Part shown: positions 40,751 to 50,906 of the stretch, piece by piece
Layout: the number at the start of each line of letters is the position of its first letter
Numbering within the stretch: position 1 is the first letter of the stretch
NCBI RefSeq assembly: GCF_013782625.1
Contig: NZ_CP056199.1
Location: forward strand, 3,304,588 to 3,368,587
From: Enterobacter sp. RHBSTW-00994
GTDB lineage: Bacteria; Pseudomonadota; Gammaproteobacteria; Enterobacterales; Enterobacteriaceae
Reading direction: 5' to 3'
DNA: 64,000 bases
The notes under the pieces: model-generated
The model's input: the letters and a program-made list of their open reading frames with translations, nothing else
Told to the model about the DNA's origin: nothing
Database searches by the model: none
Position numbers and translations under genes: made by a program

Positions 40751-41683
40751 TTAGTCTTTGTAGATGCTGAAGTATTCGCGCGCATCAAGGAGCTGCGCTT
40801 TCGTCAACATAAAGACGCCGTCACCACCATTATCGAACTCAAGCCAGGTGAACGGCACATCCGGGTATTGCTCCATCAGATGTACCATGCTGTTACCGAC
40901 TTCACAAATCAGAATGCCGTTGTCAGTCAGATAATCCGGCGCGCAGGCCAGAATACGACGAGTCAGTTTCAAACCATCGGACCCCGATGCCAGACCCAGT
41001 TCAGGCTCGTGGCGATATTCATTCGGCAGGTCAGACATATCTTCTGCATCAACGTACGGCGGGTTGGTGACAATCAGATCGTACTGGAGCGCGGGAAGAT
41101 CACGGAACAGATCGGAACGGATTGGCGTGACATGGTTAATCAGCCCATGCTCTTCAATGTTGTGTTCGGTTACCGCCAGCGCGTCGGTAGAGATATCCAC
41201 CGCATCTACTTCCGCTTCCGGGAAGGCGTAGGCGCAGGCAATAGCAATACAGCCGCTACCGGTACACATATCCAGGATGTGCTGTGGATGATGATCGATA
41301 AGACCGGCAAAATGGTTGTTGATCAGCTCACCAATCGGAGAGCGTGGAACCAATACACGCTCATCAACGTAGAATTCGTGGCCACAGAACCAGGCCTTGT
41401 TGGTCAGGTAGGCGACAGGAATGCGCTCATTAACACGGCGGATCACACGCTCAACAATGCGGTGTTTTTCACTGGACGTCAGGCGCGCAGTGCGCATGTC
41501 CTCAGGAATATCCAGCGGCAGGTAGAGAGAAGGCAACACCAGTTGAACCGCCTCATCCCATGGATTATCCGTGCCATGGCCGTACCAGATGTTGGCGGCG
41601 CTGAAGCGGCTAACCGACCAACGCAACATGTCCTGTATGGTATGCAGCTCGTTTACTGCTTCATCGACAAATATTTTATCCAC
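40751..41683 (-). CDS. prmB: Ribosomal protein uL3 glutamine methyltransferase PrmB
   Basis: A 310-residue SAM-dependent enzyme that methylates a glutamine of ribosomal protein L3. SAM motif [20 protein letters not shown] near residue 138; glutamine-binding NPPY motif in [14 protein letters not shown] near 207. It is divergent from smrB. Confidence 0.97.
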   Translation of the reverse strand: MDKIFVDEAVNELHTIQDMLRWSVSRFSAANIWYGHGTDNPWDEAVQLVLPSLYLPLDIPEDMRTARLTSSEKHRIVERVIRRVNERIPVAYLTNKAWFCGHEFYVDERVLVPRSPIGELINNHFAGLIDHHPQHILDMCTGSGCIAIACAYAFPEAEVDAVDISTDALAVTEHNIEEHGLINHVTPIRSDLFRDLPALQYDLIVTNPPYVDAEDMSDLPNEYRHEPELGLASGSDGLKLTRRILACAPDYLTDNGILICEVGNSMVHLMEQYPDVPFTWLEFDNGGDGVFMLTKAQLLDAREYFSIYKD

Positions 41684-41828
41684 TCTTTCCTCCAGGGCAT
41701 GCTCGCTTAATTTTCGGCGGCTAGTTTGCCATGAAGACGGCGATAAATCAGCAATGACGCTTACTGCTTGAGGTTAAAAAATGCGTTTAGTCAGGTACAC
41801 TACCTGAAATAAGAGATGAGACAGGCCA

Positions 41829-42380
41829 ATGAAAAAGAAAAAGTCGCTCAGCGAGGAGGATCAGTCGCTCTTTCGCCAGCTAATGACAGGGACACGCCAA
41901 ATCAAGCAGGACACCATTGTCCATCGCCCGATACGCAAAAAAGTCACTGAAGTGCCGGTAAAACGTTTACTGCAGGAGCAGGCGGACAACAGCCACTATT
42001 TTTCGGACGAATTCCAGCCGCTGCTGAATACACAGGGTGCAGTCAAATATGTACGCGAAGACGTTAGCCATTTTGAGCTGAAAAAATTACGTCGAGGGGA
42101 TTACTCACCAGAGCTCTTTCTTGACCTTCATGGTCTGACGCAGATGCAGGCAAAACAGGAACTGGGGGCGTTGATCGCCGCTTGTCGTCGTGAACATGTC
42201 TTTTGCACCTGCGTTATGCATGGCCACGGTAAACATATTCTTAAGCAGCAGACACCGCTGTGGTTGGCTCAGCATCCACACGTCATGGCGTTTCACCAGG
42301 CCCCAAAAGAATACGGGGGAGATGCGGCGCTATTGGTACTGATTGAGATTGAGGAGTGGCAGCCACCAGAGCTGCCCTGA
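41829..42380 (+). CDS. smrB: Ribosome-rescue endonuclease SmrB
   Basis: A 183-residue Smr-domain endonuclease. In E. coli SmrB cuts mRNA between collided ribosomes. The N terminus is basic ([12 protein letters not shown]). The C-terminal SMR domain has [15 protein letters not shown] with the DLH motif and MHGHGKHIL with the HGxG motif. It is convergent with sixA. Confidence 0.95.
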   Translation: MKKKKSLSEEDQSLFRQLMTGTRQIKQDTIVHRPIRKKVTEVPVKRLLQEQADNSHYFSDEFQPLLNTQGAVKYVREDVSHFELKKLRRGDYSPELFLDLHGLTQMQAKQELGALIAACRREHVFCTCVMHGHGKHILKQQTPLWLAQHPHVMAFHQAPKEYGGDAALLVLIEIEEWQPPELP

Positions 42381-42386
42381 CAGGCT

Positions 42387-42410
42387 GGCGGGTGGCAAAT
42401 GCTACCCGCC
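42387..42410. terminator. Hairpin between convergent smrB and sixA
   Basis: GGCGGGT/ACCCGCC, 7-bp stem with a 10-base loop, six bases after the smrB stop. No clear U-run, so termination strength is uncertain. Confidence 0.45.
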
Positions 42411-42425
42411 GAATCGCACGTCACA

Positions 42426-42911
42426 TCAGATCGCTTTCGCCATCTTCAGGTTGCACGGACTCATTTGCCAGTTGAATACCCCTTTGCCGGTTTCGTCGAG
42501 AGTGACATTGGCAATAGCGGAGGTCGTGAACATTGGTGGCGTTTCACCTGGGCACAATTCAGACACCAGATAACCCACGAGTGGCAAATGGGAAATGACC
42601 AGCGCAGAAGCAACACCTTCATTGCAAAGTGCCTGAAGATACGCGCTGACAAGGCCGACATCGCCGCACGGAGTAAGCTCAGGAAGAACATCTACGCTTT
42701 CCGGCAGGTGAATACACTCTCCTACCACATCCAGCGTCTGTTCTGCACGCAGGAACGGACTCACCAGAACACGTTCAATGTCCACTTTTTGACCTTTAAA
42801 CCAGATTGCCATTTGACGGGATTCGTCGCAGCCACAGGTTGTCAAAGGACGTACTGAGTCACTGGCGGCATCGAGTGCCGCGTCACCATGACGCATGATA
42901 AAAACTTGCAT
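42426..42911 (-). CDS. sixA: Phosphohistidine phosphatase SixA
   Basis: A 161-residue histidine phosphatase that removes phosphate from phosphohistidine; in E. coli it acts on NPr of the nitrogen PTS and earlier was linked to ArcB. The RHG motif is in MQVFIMRHGDAALDAASD (H8); the second catalytic histidine is in LVISHLPLVGYLVSEL. Fadj lies upstream on the same strand but 209 bases away. Confidence 0.95.
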   Translation of the reverse strand: MQVFIMRHGDAALDAASDSVRPLTTCGCDESRQMAIWFKGQKVDIERVLVSPFLRAEQTLDVVGECIHLPESVDVLPELTPCGDVGLVSAYLQALCNEGVASALVISHLPLVGYLVSELCPGETPPMFTTSAIANVTLDETGKGVFNWQMSPCNLKMAKAI

Positions 42912-43120
42912 ATTGCACCGCTTTTGTTAACCAGAATCACCGGCGTTGACTGCCTGCAATAACATCAAGGAGGCAGAAAACCCGATGGCCGGGCATTGTG
43001 CCTGATCCATTCGGTGAATGAAACGCTGTTTTTTACCTTAATGGCGTAAGTATAGTCAATCTTTGTTTACAAATTCGCCAAAACAAGTTCATTCAACGTT
43101 GGATTTACCCTTCTTTGACC

Positions 43121-45268
43121 TCAACTTACGAGGGCAGTTTCCCTTGAAGGCCAAAAAGTTTGGCCGCGTTCTGCCATCTGCAATAATTCATCACACGGTG
43201 TAAACCGGGGACCATATTGAGTGGCAAGACGTTGCAGGATTGCAACCACTTCACCCGCACCGAGTGTATCCATGTAACGGAACGGGCCGCCGAGGAATGG
43301 CGGGAAACCAATACCAAAAACACCACCGATATCGCCATCACGTGCGCTTTTGATGATCTGCTCACTAAAGCAACGAGCCGCCTCATTAAGCATCATCATG
43401 ACACAGCGTTCAGCACACTGATGCGCCGTCAGTTTTCCCTGTCCGGTTATCGGAATGAGCCCATAAACCGAAGGGTCGATCTGTTTCTTGCTTTTACGCC
43501 CTTTCGCAGCGTAAAGATAGAAACCACGTCCATTTTTTCTGCCTTTGCGATCGTCATTCAAAATCGCAGAAACAAAGTTTGCAGGCGGGCTAAAACGATC
43601 GCCATAAGCCGCTTCCAGTACTGGTATAATTTTAGTGCCGGTATCTATTCCTACCTCATCCAAAAGTTGGATTGGCCCCACCGGGAAACCAAACTTTACC
43701 AATGCTTCATCAATATGTTCGATCTTCTCGCCTTCCGTCAGAAGCCGCATGGCTTCATTTATATAAGGCGCAAGAATACGGTTAACATAAAAGCCAGCTT
43801 TATCCGCCACCACGACTGGCGTCTTACCCTGCATTTTGGCAAGTTTAACCACGGTAGCCACCGTTTGCGGGCTTGTTCGCGCGTGAGGGATAACTTCCAC
43901 CAGCGGCATTTTTTCAACCGGGCTAAAGAAATGCAGGCCAATAACCAGCTCAGGACGTGCTGAATTTGCAGCAATATCACCGATCGGCAATGACGAGGTG
44001 TTCGATGCAAAAATAGTGTGCTGTGCACAATGCTCTTCAACATCGGCCACCATTTTTTGTTTAAGCGCCAGGTCTTCGAAGACAGCTTCAATGACGACAT
44101 CACGGTGAGCAAAACCACTGTAGTCGGTTGTACCCGAGATTAATGCCAGCGCCTTATCTCTCTCACTTGCCTTGATATGGCGACGCTTCACCTTTTGATC
44201 AAGGATCTGCCAACTGTACTGCAGCGCGTGATTGATCCCCTTTGGGTTAATGTCTTTGATACGCACAGGCAATTTGCCTTTGCTGGCGGAAACAAACGCA
44301 ATACCGCCGCCCATCAGTCCCCCACCCAGCACACCAAGCGAACGTAGTGGAGCAGGTTCAGCCTCACTTCCAGGATCTTTTTTAACATCGGTGCTGGCAA
44401 AAAAGATGCTGCGCAAGGCCTGTGATTGCGGCGTCATCGCCAGTTCACCAAACGCTTTTGCCTCAGCCGCGTACCCGCTGCTGCTCCCTTGCGCCAGTCC
44501 GGTTTCAATGACGTCCAGAATTCGTTTCGTTGCCGGGTAGTTGCCCCTGGTTTTTTGTTCGGTTTTCTTACCCACCATGCTGAAAAGCAGCGTACGCCCG
44601 AGGGGTCCTGCAAGAATGCGCTCACGCACGGGCAGGTGACGCTTTGCCTGACGTCCTTTCAGCGCCAGTTCCACGGCGGATTCAAGCAAAATAGATGGCG
44701 AAACCACCTCATCAACCAGTCCCACCTTCAATGCCTGACGCGCACGCAATTGTTTACCCGTTAAAATCATCTCCAGTGCCGTACTGACTCCCACCAGGCG
44801 TGGCAAACGCTGTGTTCCGCCGGAGCCTGGCAATAGCCCTAATTGCACTTCCGGCAAGCCCAGAACGGTTTTCGCATCGTCAGTACAAATGCGGCGATGA
44901 CAAGCCAGAGCCAACTCAAGCCCCCCGCCCAGGCAAGCCCCGTGGATAGCCGCGATCACCGGGATCGACAGCGCATGGATTTCGGCCATCACCTGCTGCC
45001 CCTGGCGCGCAAGCTCTTCAGCTTCCTGCGCATTTTTCGCACGAGCGATCATGTTGATATCCGCCCCTGCAATGAAGTTATCCGCCTTGGCTGAGATAAA
45101 CACCAGACCGCGAATATCTTTGTTTTCGCGGATCTGCTTTAACATCGCGCGCACCTGAACGCCAAATTCGGCCTTCAGGGTATTCATCTTTTCGCCGGGT
45201 ACATCAATGGTCACAATGGCTACATTATCGGGGCGAATATCCAGCGTAAATGCAGATGCTATTTCCAT
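43121..45268 (-). CDS. fadJ: Fatty-acid oxidation complex subunit alpha FadJ
   Basis: A 715-residue multifunctional enzyme for anaerobic beta-oxidation. The N-terminal crotonase domain carries enoyl-CoA hydratase activity ([19 protein letters not shown]). The C-terminal 3-hydroxyacyl-CoA dehydrogenase carries the NAD motif [16 protein letters not shown] near 310 and the [14 protein letters not shown] motif. Its ATG shares one base with the fadI stop (TAATG). Confidence 0.98.
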   Translation of the reverse strand: MEIASAFTLDIRPDNVAIVTIDVPGEKMNTLKAEFGVQVRAMLKQIRENKDIRGLVFISAKADNFIAGADINMIARAKNAQEAEELARQGQQVMAEIHALSIPVIAAIHGACLGGGLELALACHRRICTDDAKTVLGLPEVQLGLLPGSGGTQRLPRLVGVSTALEMILTGKQLRARQALKVGLVDEVVSPSILLESAVELALKGRQAKRHLPVRERILAGPLGRTLLFSMVGKKTEQKTRGNYPATKRILDVIETGLAQGSSSGYAAEAKAFGELAMTPQSQALRSIFFASTDVKKDPGSEAEPAPLRSLGVLGGGLMGGGIAFVSASKGKLPVRIKDINPKGINHALQYSWQILDQKVKRRHIKASERDKALALISGTTDYSGFAHRDVVIEAVFEDLALKQKMVADVEEHCAQHTIFASNTSSLPIGDIAANSARPELVIGLHFFSPVEKMPLVEVIPHARTSPQTVATVVKLAKMQGKTPVVVADKAGFYVNRILAPYINEAMRLLTEGEKIEHIDEALVKFGFPVGPIQLLDEVGIDTGTKIIPVLEAAYGDRFSPPANFVSAILNDDRKGRKNGRGFYLYAAKGRKSKKQIDPSVYGLIPITGQGKLTAHQCAERCVMMMLNEAARCFSEQIIKSARDGDIGGVFGIGFPPFLGGPFRYMDTLGAGEVVAILQRLATQYGPRFTPCDELLQMAERGQTFWPSRETALVS

Positions 45269-46578
45269 TATTCCGCCTCCAGGACCATTGCCGCACCTAA
45301 ACCACCCGCCGCGCAGGCGGTAACCAGACCAAAACCGCCACCACGACGGCGCAGTTCATGTAATGTTTGGGTGATCATTCGCGCACCCGTTGCAGCAAAT
45401 GGATGGCCGTAAGCGATGGAGCCTCCCAGAACGTTAAATTTACTCTCATCAACTTCGCCAGTGGCATGTGCCCGACCGAGTACTTCACGCGCAAAACGAT
45501 CGCTGGCCAGCAACTGTACGTTCGCCAGTGTCTGCGCAGCGAAGGCCTCATGCATATCAATCAACGTTAAGTCTGCTAGCGTTAAACCTGCACGTTCCAG
45601 CGCCAGCGGCGTAGACCAGGCTGGTCCCAATAACATGTCCTGCCAAACGTCAATGGCCGTGAACGCGTAGCTACGCAAGTAACCCAACGGCGTAATGCCT
45701 AACTCTTTTGCACGCGATTCGGTCATCAGGATCACTGCAGCAGCACCGTCGGTAAGCGGAGTGCTGTTTGCCGCCGTCACCGTGCCATGTGTGCGATCAA
45801 ATGCAGGACGTAACTTTGCATAATCCGCCAGGGTCGACGTGCCACGGATGTTATTATCTTCAGTAAGTGGTTCACGATAAGGCGGAATATAAGCAGTCAT
45901 CACTTCATCAGTCAGTTTGCCTTGTGACCAGGCCTGTGCGGCATTTTGGTGAGAACGATGGGCCAGTGCATCCTGCTGCTCACGCGTTATTCCGTACGTT
46001 TTCGCCATTTGCTCAGCCGTATCCCCCATGCGCAGACCGGTCGAATACTCGGCAACAGCAGGCGGTACAGGCATTAAATCGCGCAGACGCAGGCGTGAGA
46101 AAAGCTTGAGTTTCTGCCCTGTCGTTCGGGCCTTGTTAACATCCACCAGCATACGTGCCAGTTTTTTACTCACGCCAATCGGCAGCACAGAAGAAGAGTC
46201 TGCACCACCCGCAATGCCAGCCCGGATTGTGCCCACCATCAGACTTTCAGCCACATTGGCGACGGCCTGAAAACTGGTGGCACATGCGCGGCTAACGCTA
46301 TACGCATCAGTATGCACATTCATCCCGGTTCCCAGAACAATCTCGCGGGCAATGTTGGGTGCTTCAGGCATCTGGACAACCTGGCCGAAAACCAGTTGTT
46401 CAATAACATCAGGAGATATTTCGCTGCGAGCCAGCATCTCCCCCACCACCATTTTCCCCAGATCGACGGCTGGAATTCCGTGAAATGCGGTCGCCTGACG
46501 CGCAAACGGAGTACGCAATCCACTGACAATGGCAATGCGATCGCCTTGTCGGGTGATAAGCGGTAATGCCTGACTCAT
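45268..46578 (-). CDS. fadI: 3-ketoacyl-CoA thiolase FadI
   Basis: A 436-residue thiolase that releases acetyl-CoA, partner of FadJ. The nucleophilic cysteine lies in [19 protein letters not shown]; the C-terminal motifs [17 protein letters not shown] and [16 protein letters not shown] contain the catalytic histidine and second cysteine. The ATG at 46578 gives the E. coli length. A FadR-like site lies about 35 bases upstream. Confidence 0.98.
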   Translation of the reverse strand: MSQALPLITRQGDRIAIVSGLRTPFARQATAFHGIPAVDLGKMVVGEMLARSEISPDVIEQLVFGQVVQMPEAPNIAREIVLGTGMNVHTDAYSVSRACATSFQAVANVAESLMVGTIRAGIAGGADSSSVLPIGVSKKLARMLVDVNKARTTGQKLKLFSRLRLRDLMPVPPAVAEYSTGLRMGDTAEQMAKTYGITREQQDALAHRSHQNAAQAWSQGKLTDEVMTAYIPPYREPLTEDNNIRGTSTLADYAKLRPAFDRTHGTVTAANSTPLTDGAAAVILMTESRAKELGITPLGYLRSYAFTAIDVWQDMLLGPAWSTPLALERAGLTLADLTLIDMHEAFAAQTLANVQLLASDRFAREVLGRAHATGEVDESKFNVLGGSIAYGHPFAATGARMITQTLHELRRRGGGFGLVTACAAGGLGAAMVLEAE

Positions 46579-46608
46579 AACACGCCCCTGTAAATAACAT
46601 AAATGCAA

Positions 46609-46624
46609 AGTGGTCTGACCTGAT
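46609..46624. promoter_or_regulatory. FadR-like operator of fadIJ
   Basis: AGTGGTCTGACCTGAT contains the palindromic FadR core TGGTC-N-GACC. It lies upstream of fadI, where fatty-acid control is expected. Confidence 0.75.
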
Positions 46625-46695
46625 AACAGTCTTAACCATTTTTTTACATTCAGCCAATCAGAGAGATGAAAAAGTGGGAGCTAAAACACAGAGAA

Positions 46696-46728
46696 TAAAA
46701 AGAAAATACCCCTGCAAGGCAGGGGTAT
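46696..46728 (-). terminator. yfcZ terminator
   Basis: Perfect 10-bp stem ATACCCCTGC/GCAGGGGTAT with a 3-base loop, followed on the minus strand by TTTCTTTTTA. Lies 14 bases after the yfcZ stop. Confidence 0.85.
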
Positions 46729-46741
46729 CAGGAAGAAAGGA

Positions 46742-47026
46742 TTAACGCAGGCCGAGCTGGAAGATCAGTGTTTCCGCTTCACAGGCGAAGACAAAGTCAA
46801 TATCCAGACGCACACCACCTTCAACTTCGGTGAACGAGGATTTGATTTCACAAGGCTCAGACTCAACGTCGCGAGCACGTTTGCTCAGCGCCGCCAGGGT
46901 TTCATCAGCCTCGGCACGATTGGTGAAGACACGGCTGTAAGACGCGGTGCAATCGGTGTTGTCCATGATAGTACCAACATCCATACAGCAGCAAACCGGG
47001 GTTTCATCAGCACTGCATTTACTCAT
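46742..47026 (-). CDS. yfcZ: YfcZ/YiiS family protein
   Basis: A 94-residue acidic protein of unknown function with four cysteines near the N terminus (SADETPVCCCMDVG). It matches E. coli YfcZ. It is divergent from fadL across the fadL regulatory region and is followed by a strong terminator. Confidence 0.9.
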   Translation of the reverse strand: MSKCSADETPVCCCMDVGTIMDNTDCTASYSRVFTNRAEADETLAALSKRARDVESEPCEIKSSFTEVEGGVRLDIDFVFACEAETLIFQLGLR

Positions 47027-47272
47027 AGCTCAATTTCCTCTGTATTCGCGCAGGGCGCGAGATAAACACGATGCTGATATTTTACGCCCCAGCGGTGGCT
47101 CTCTCCAGCCGTTAATGACGCAAAATGAGATAAGTGACCAATATCACACTAAAAAATGATCTAAAACAAAAACCACCCTTTTGAATGAGTCGAGATGGTC
47201 ACATTTTTGCCAGCCAGATCTCGTTTCGTGAAACATATTTGAAAAACTTAATAAACAAACTTGCAACATCCC

Positions 47273-47289
47273 ATCTGGTCCGACCTATA
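47273..47289. promoter_or_regulatory. FadR operator 1 of fadL
   Basis: ATCTGGTCCGACCTATA matches the FadR consensus and the upstream fadL operator known in E. coli. Confidence 0.88.
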
Positions 47290-47295
47290 CTCTCG

Positions 47296-47312
47296 CCACT
47301 GGTCTGATTTCT
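47296..47312. promoter_or_regulatory. FadR operator 2 of fadL
   Basis: CCACTGGTCTGATTTCT is a weaker FadR site about two helical turns after the first, as in E. coli fadL. Confidence 0.75.
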
Positions 47313-47398
47313 AAGTGTTACCGCAGACCCTACACTTCGCGCTCCTGTTACGGTATGTAACAATTATTGAATAAAAATAACTCAATGAGGTTATGGTC

Positions 47399-48745
47399 AT
47401 GAGCCAGAAAACCCTGTTCAAAAAGACTGCGCTGGCAGTCGCAGTGGCAATCGTCTCAACGTCCGCCTGGTCCGCGGGCTTCCAGTTAAACGAATTTTCT
47501 TCCTCTGGCCTTGGCCGTGCGTATTCCGGGGAAGGTGCAATCGCAGATGATGCTGGTAACGCAAGCCGTAACCCTGCGCTTATCACCATGTTTGATCGTC
47601 CAACCTTCTCTGCCGGTGCGGTTTATATCGACCCGGATGTCAATGTTAACGGCAAATCCAATTTAACAGGACAAAGTGCTAACCAGGACAACATTGCGCC
47701 AAGCGCATGGGTTCCTAACATGCACTTTGTTATGCCAATCAACGATCAGTTCGGTTGGGGTGCATCTGTCACCTCCAATTATGGCCTGGCAACAGAATTT
47801 GGCGAAAACTATGCAGCCGGTATTTATGGCGGCAAAACCGATCTGCAAACCGTTAACCTTAACCTGAGCGGTGCTTATCGTCTTGATAGCAACTGGAGCT
47901 TCGGTTTAGGCTTCGATGCCGTTTACGCGAAAGCAAAAATTGAGCGCTATGCAGGTTCACTCGGCCCTGTACTGGCAAACCAACTTTCTGGGCGCGTTCC
48001 TCCATCCTATCTGGATGGAATCAGTTCTGCTGATGACCAAATTGCTCACCTGAAGGGTGACGAATGGGGATTTGGCTGGAACGCCGGTATCTTGTATGAA
48101 CTGGATAAAAACAACCGCTGGGGCCTGACCTATCGTTCAGAAGTGAAAATCGACTTTGACGGCGATTATAAGAGTTCCATCAATCCGAGACTGAGCACGA
48201 TCCTCGGAAATATGGGTCTGAGTGGACTTCCGGAAGGGACCGGCGGCAGAACCGAAAATGGTTCTCTGTCACTGCATCTGCCTGAGATGTGGGAACTGTC
48301 CGGTTATAACCGCGTTGCACCGCAGTGGGCTATCCACTACAGCCTGACCTACACCAGCTGGAGTCAGTTCCAGGAGCTGAAAGCCACTGGCGACAATGGT
48401 CAGACACTGTTCTATAAAGATGAAAGCTTCAAAGACGCTTATCGTATCGCATTGGGTACAACCTACTACTACGATAAAAACTGGACCTTCCGTACCGGGA
48501 TTGCCTTTGATGACAGCCCTGTTCCTGCAGACAAACGTTCCATTTCCATCCCGGATCAGGACCGTCTGTGGCTGAGCGCAGGTTTGACCTATGCGTTTAA
48601 TGAAGACGCGTCTGTCGATGTGGGCGCATCTTATATGCATGGTCAAAACGTTAACTTCACCGAAGGTGAAGGCCCAGCGGCTTACACCTTCCATTCTGAA
48701 GGTAAAGCCTGGCTGTTTGGTACGAACTTCAACTACGCGTTCTAA
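47399..48745 (+). CDS. fadL: Long-chain fatty-acid outer-membrane transporter FadL
   Basis: A 448-residue outer-membrane beta-barrel that takes up long-chain fatty acids. A signal peptide ([25 protein letters not shown], cut before [14 protein letters not shown]) is followed by the plug motif and [25 protein letters not shown]; it ends with the aromatic residue of an outer-membrane protein (NFNYAF). The second ATG at 47399 is eight bases after GAGG and was preferred to the ATG at 47393. Extracellular loops (about 195-215) differ from E. coli. Its terminator is interrupted by an IS4-type remnant. Confidence 0.97.
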   Translation: MSQKTLFKKTALAVAVAIVSTSAWSAGFQLNEFSSSGLGRAYSGEGAIADDAGNASRNPALITMFDRPTFSAGAVYIDPDVNVNGKSNLTGQSANQDNIAPSAWVPNMHFVMPINDQFGWGASVTSNYGLATEFGENYAAGIYGGKTDLQTVNLNLSGAYRLDSNWSFGLGFDAVYAKAKIERYAGSLGPVLANQLSGRVPPSYLDGISSADDQIAHLKGDEWGFGWNAGILYELDKNNRWGLTYRSEVKIDFDGDYKSSINPRLSTILGNMGLSGLPEGTGGRTENGSLSLHLPEMWELSGYNRVAPQWAIHYSLTYTSWSQFQELKATGDNGQTLFYKDESFKDAYRIALGTTYYYDKNWTFRTGIAFDDSPVPADKRSISIPDQDRLWLSAGLTYAFNEDASVDVGASYMHGQNVNFTEGEGPAAYTFHSEGKAWLFGTNFNYAF

Positions 48746-48767
48746 CCACTCAGGGATCAAAAAAGGT

Positions 48768-48780
48768 GAGCATATTGCTC
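48768..48780 (+). repeat. Target-site duplication, left copy
   Basis: GAGCATATTGCTC, itself a palindrome, precedes the element end TAATGCC and recurs at 49803-49815. Confidence 0.93.
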
Positions 48781-48830
48781 TAATGCCGATCAGTTAAGGA
48801 TCGGTTGACCGATCCAGTGGCTGTGTAAGA

Positions 48831-48864
48831 ATCCGGAAATGCTCACCCGTTTCCGGATTTTTTT
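48831..48864 (+). terminator. Terminator hairpin just inside the left end of the IS4 remnant
   Basis: Nine-bp stem ATCCGGAAA/TTTCCGGAT with a 10-base loop, then a T run ending at the transposase ATG (48865). It would stop fadL read-through. Confidence 0.82.
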
Positions 48865-49789
48865 ATGCACACTGGACAGGCTCTTGATCTGGTATCCCGT
48901 TACGATTCTCTTCGTAACCCTATGACTTCTCTGGGCGAATATCTGGACCCGGAACTGATTTCCCGCTGTCCTGAAGAATCCGGAACCGTCACTCTGCGCA
49001 AGCGCCGCCTGCCGCTGGAAATGATGGTCTGGTGCATTGTCGGTATGGCGCTTGAACGTAAGGAACCTCTTCATCAGATCGTGAACCGGCTGGATATCAT
49101 GCTGCCTGGCAGCGTCTGAGAAGTGAGGCCGTATGCCGCGTGTTCAGGCACTCTGGCATATCCGCACTGGTGTGGCCTGACCCTGCTGGCCGTCGATGGT
49201 GTGTTCTGGCGCACACCGGACACGGCAGAAAACGATATAGCCTTCCCTCGTCAGACGCATGCCGGGACGCCGGCACTCTCCCCGCAGGTCAAAATGGTCT
49301 GTCAGATGGAACTGACCCGTCATCTGCTGACGGCAGCGGCCTTCGGTACGATGAAAAACAGCGAAAGCAACTTATAGACCAGACAGGGGATAACACCCTG
49401 ACGTTAATGGATAAAGGTTATTACTCACTGTGGCTGTTAAATGCCTGGAGCCAGGCAGGAGAGCACAGGCACGAAAAAAATGGCCGGAGCTGGGAGAAGA
49501 AATGACGGCCCGACTGCTGACGTTCACCCGCAAAGGAAAAATCGGCTATCTCCTGGCATCAATGACGGATGCCATGCGCTTCCCGGAGTCGTGCGGAATG
49601 GTCATGAGGATGTTAATGACGCTACAGGGGGCTTCACCGGGTCGTATCCCGGAACTGATGCGGGATATAGAGAGCATGGCGCAGATGGTAAAGCTACCGA
49701 CAAGAAGGGAAAGAGCCTTCCCGAGAGGGGTAAAGGAAAGGCCCAGGAAGTATCCAAAAGCGAGTAAAAAGAGCCAGTCAGTTGCTTAA
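48865..49789 (+). pseudogene. IS4 transposase, decayed
   Basis: Fragments in different frames together follow the IS4 transposase. MHTGQALDLVSRYDSLRNP to IMLPGSV ends early at 49119; a part around PHWCGLTLLAVDGVFWRTPD (first catalytic Asp) ends at 49377; TLTLMDKGYYSLWLL (second Asp) follows; a last part ends KKSQSVA at 49789. At least four deletions are evident. One joins DAMRFP to ESCGMVMRML and removes the Y-R-E-K region with the catalytic Glu. It cannot make an active enzyme. Confidence 0.92.
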
Positions 49790-49800
49790 CTGACTGGCAT
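49768..49800 (-). terminator. Terminator hairpin at the right end of the IS4 remnant
   Basis: A stem of about 11 bp (CCAGTCAGTT/AACTGACTGG core) with a GCTT loop; on the minus strand it is followed by TCTTTTTACTC. It faces transcription arriving from mlaA. Confidence 0.75.
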
Positions 49801-49802
49801 TA

Positions 49803-49815
49803 GAGCATATTGCTC
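49803..49815 (+). repeat. Target-site duplication, right copy
   Basis: Second copy of GAGCATATTGCTC, followed by ACCTTTTTT of the old fadL/mlaA terminator. Confidence 0.93.
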
Positions 49816-49838
49816 ACCTTTTTTATTTCTGACGTTAT

Positions 49839-50591
49839 TTACTGCGAATCGATATCTTTTAATTCATTTTCGATCGCTTTCGCATTTGGATTCTCTTCCG
49901 GCTTCAGCTTGCCACCGCTGGCAATAAAATCATGATTCTGGAAGTAGGCTTCACGCACCATAATGTACGGGTCGGAAGACTGACGCAGCAAGCCGTCGGA
50001 ATCGAGCAATTGCGCACGCGTTTCAATACCTTCAACAGTCCATTTACCCACCGACAGCGGCCATGTGAGCCATGACAACACCGGATAAAGGGTATCGACC
50101 ATATCACCGCCATCATCACGCAGGGTAAAGCTGCCATAGAATGGCAACTGCACATACGGACCATAGCCCACGTCATAATGTCCCAACGTACTACCAAAGC
50201 GGTGCGGTTGCTCACGCTGCAGTTTCGGGTTTGCCATTCCAGCAACATCAATAAACCCGCCCATCCCTAGCAGGGTGTTAAGGAAGAAGCGGGTGAAATG
50301 CACCATCCCCTGATACGGATTACCTTGCAGGAAATAGTTCGCCATCACCGCTGGCTCTTCCAGGTTACTGGTGAAGTTACTCAGTCCATTACGTGCAGGC
50401 TGTGGAACGTAATCACGCCATGCAACAGCCACAGGACGAACCACATACGGATCCAGCACGTTGTAGTTGAAGTTGTACATGGTGCGGTTAAATCCTTCGA
50501 GAGGATCGGAGCGCCCCGTTTGCTCGCCGGAGCTGGCGCAGCCCACGAGCATAGTGATACCCAGCGCAAGCGCCGACAGCCGAAGTTTCAT
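49839..50591 (-). CDS. mlaA: Phospholipid-binding lipoprotein MlaA
   Basis: A 250-residue outer-membrane lipoprotein that removes misplaced phospholipid from the outer leaflet with OmpC/F and passes it to MlaC. Lipobox ALGITMLVGCASSG with C18 as the lipidated residue; VacJ-family core DPLEGFNRTMYNFNYNVLDPYVVRPVA. The ATG at 50591 was chosen for the signal peptide; the frame is open to 50687. It is convergent with fadL. Confidence 0.96.
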   Translation of the reverse strand: MKLRLSALALGITMLVGCASSGEQTGRSDPLEGFNRTMYNFNYNVLDPYVVRPVAVAWRDYVPQPARNGLSNFTSNLEEPAVMANYFLQGNPYQGMVHFTRFFLNTLLGMGGFIDVAGMANPKLQREQPHRFGSTLGHYDVGYGPYVQLPFYGSFTLRDDGGDMVDTLYPVLSWLTWPLSVGKWTVEGIETRAQLLDSDGLLRQSSDPYIMVREAYFQNHDFIASGGKLKPEENPNAKAIENELKDIDSQ

Positions 50592-50906
50592 AAATATCTC
50601 CCTGTTCAGTATGGCTATCGTTGATTGCCATCCGTAACGGAGCGTCTGGCGCTCCGTCTGTAAACGTGCAAGTGATTGTAACAGCACGTTTAGCGATGTC
50701 TACGCACACCATTACGGGCAGTAACCACCGTCACTCTGATCTCAGCATAGCCTGCTTTTTGATTTCGTTTCGCCAGCAATTTTATATTGGCTTTGAAAGA
50801 GATGTATCACGATTGTTGCCATTCCCGGGAATTTAAGAGCATCCCCACGGGTTATCCGTAAAAAATCGCTACCCTTAATAGCAAGACCACCTTGCCCGGA
50901 GCTGTG
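50592..50906. other. Gap between divergent mlaA and yfdC
   Basis: This 315-base gap holds the promoters of both genes. Two inverted repeats stand out: ACGGAGCG/CGCTCCGT at 50637-50657 and TAAACGTGC/GCACGTTTA shortly after. No gene is apparent and I could not assign a factor. Confidence 0.5.

Larger units (their letters stand above)
47027..47398 (+). promoter_or_regulatory. fadL promoter region
   Basis: This 372-base AT-rich gap between divergent yfcZ and fadL contains two FadR sites near its fadL end and a long leader. I see no additional gene in it. Confidence 0.7.
48781..49802 (+). mobile_element. IS4-family element remnant
   Basis: A 1022-bp element with inverted ends TAATGCCGATCAGTTAAGG (left) and TAATGCCAGTCAGTTAAGC (right, other strand) and an exact 13-bp target duplication. 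It is about 400 bp shorter than IS4 as I recall it. The transposase gene carries several deletions and frame changes but both ends are preserved. Confidence 0.93.
48760..49828. terminator. fadL/mlaA bidirectional terminator, split by an insertion
   Basis: Removing the element and one target copy restores AAAAAA, GGTGAGCA, loop TAT, TGCTCACC, TTTTTT. It is an A/T-flanked hairpin between convergent fadL and mlaA. The target duplication spans the upper stem and loop. Confidence 0.88.
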
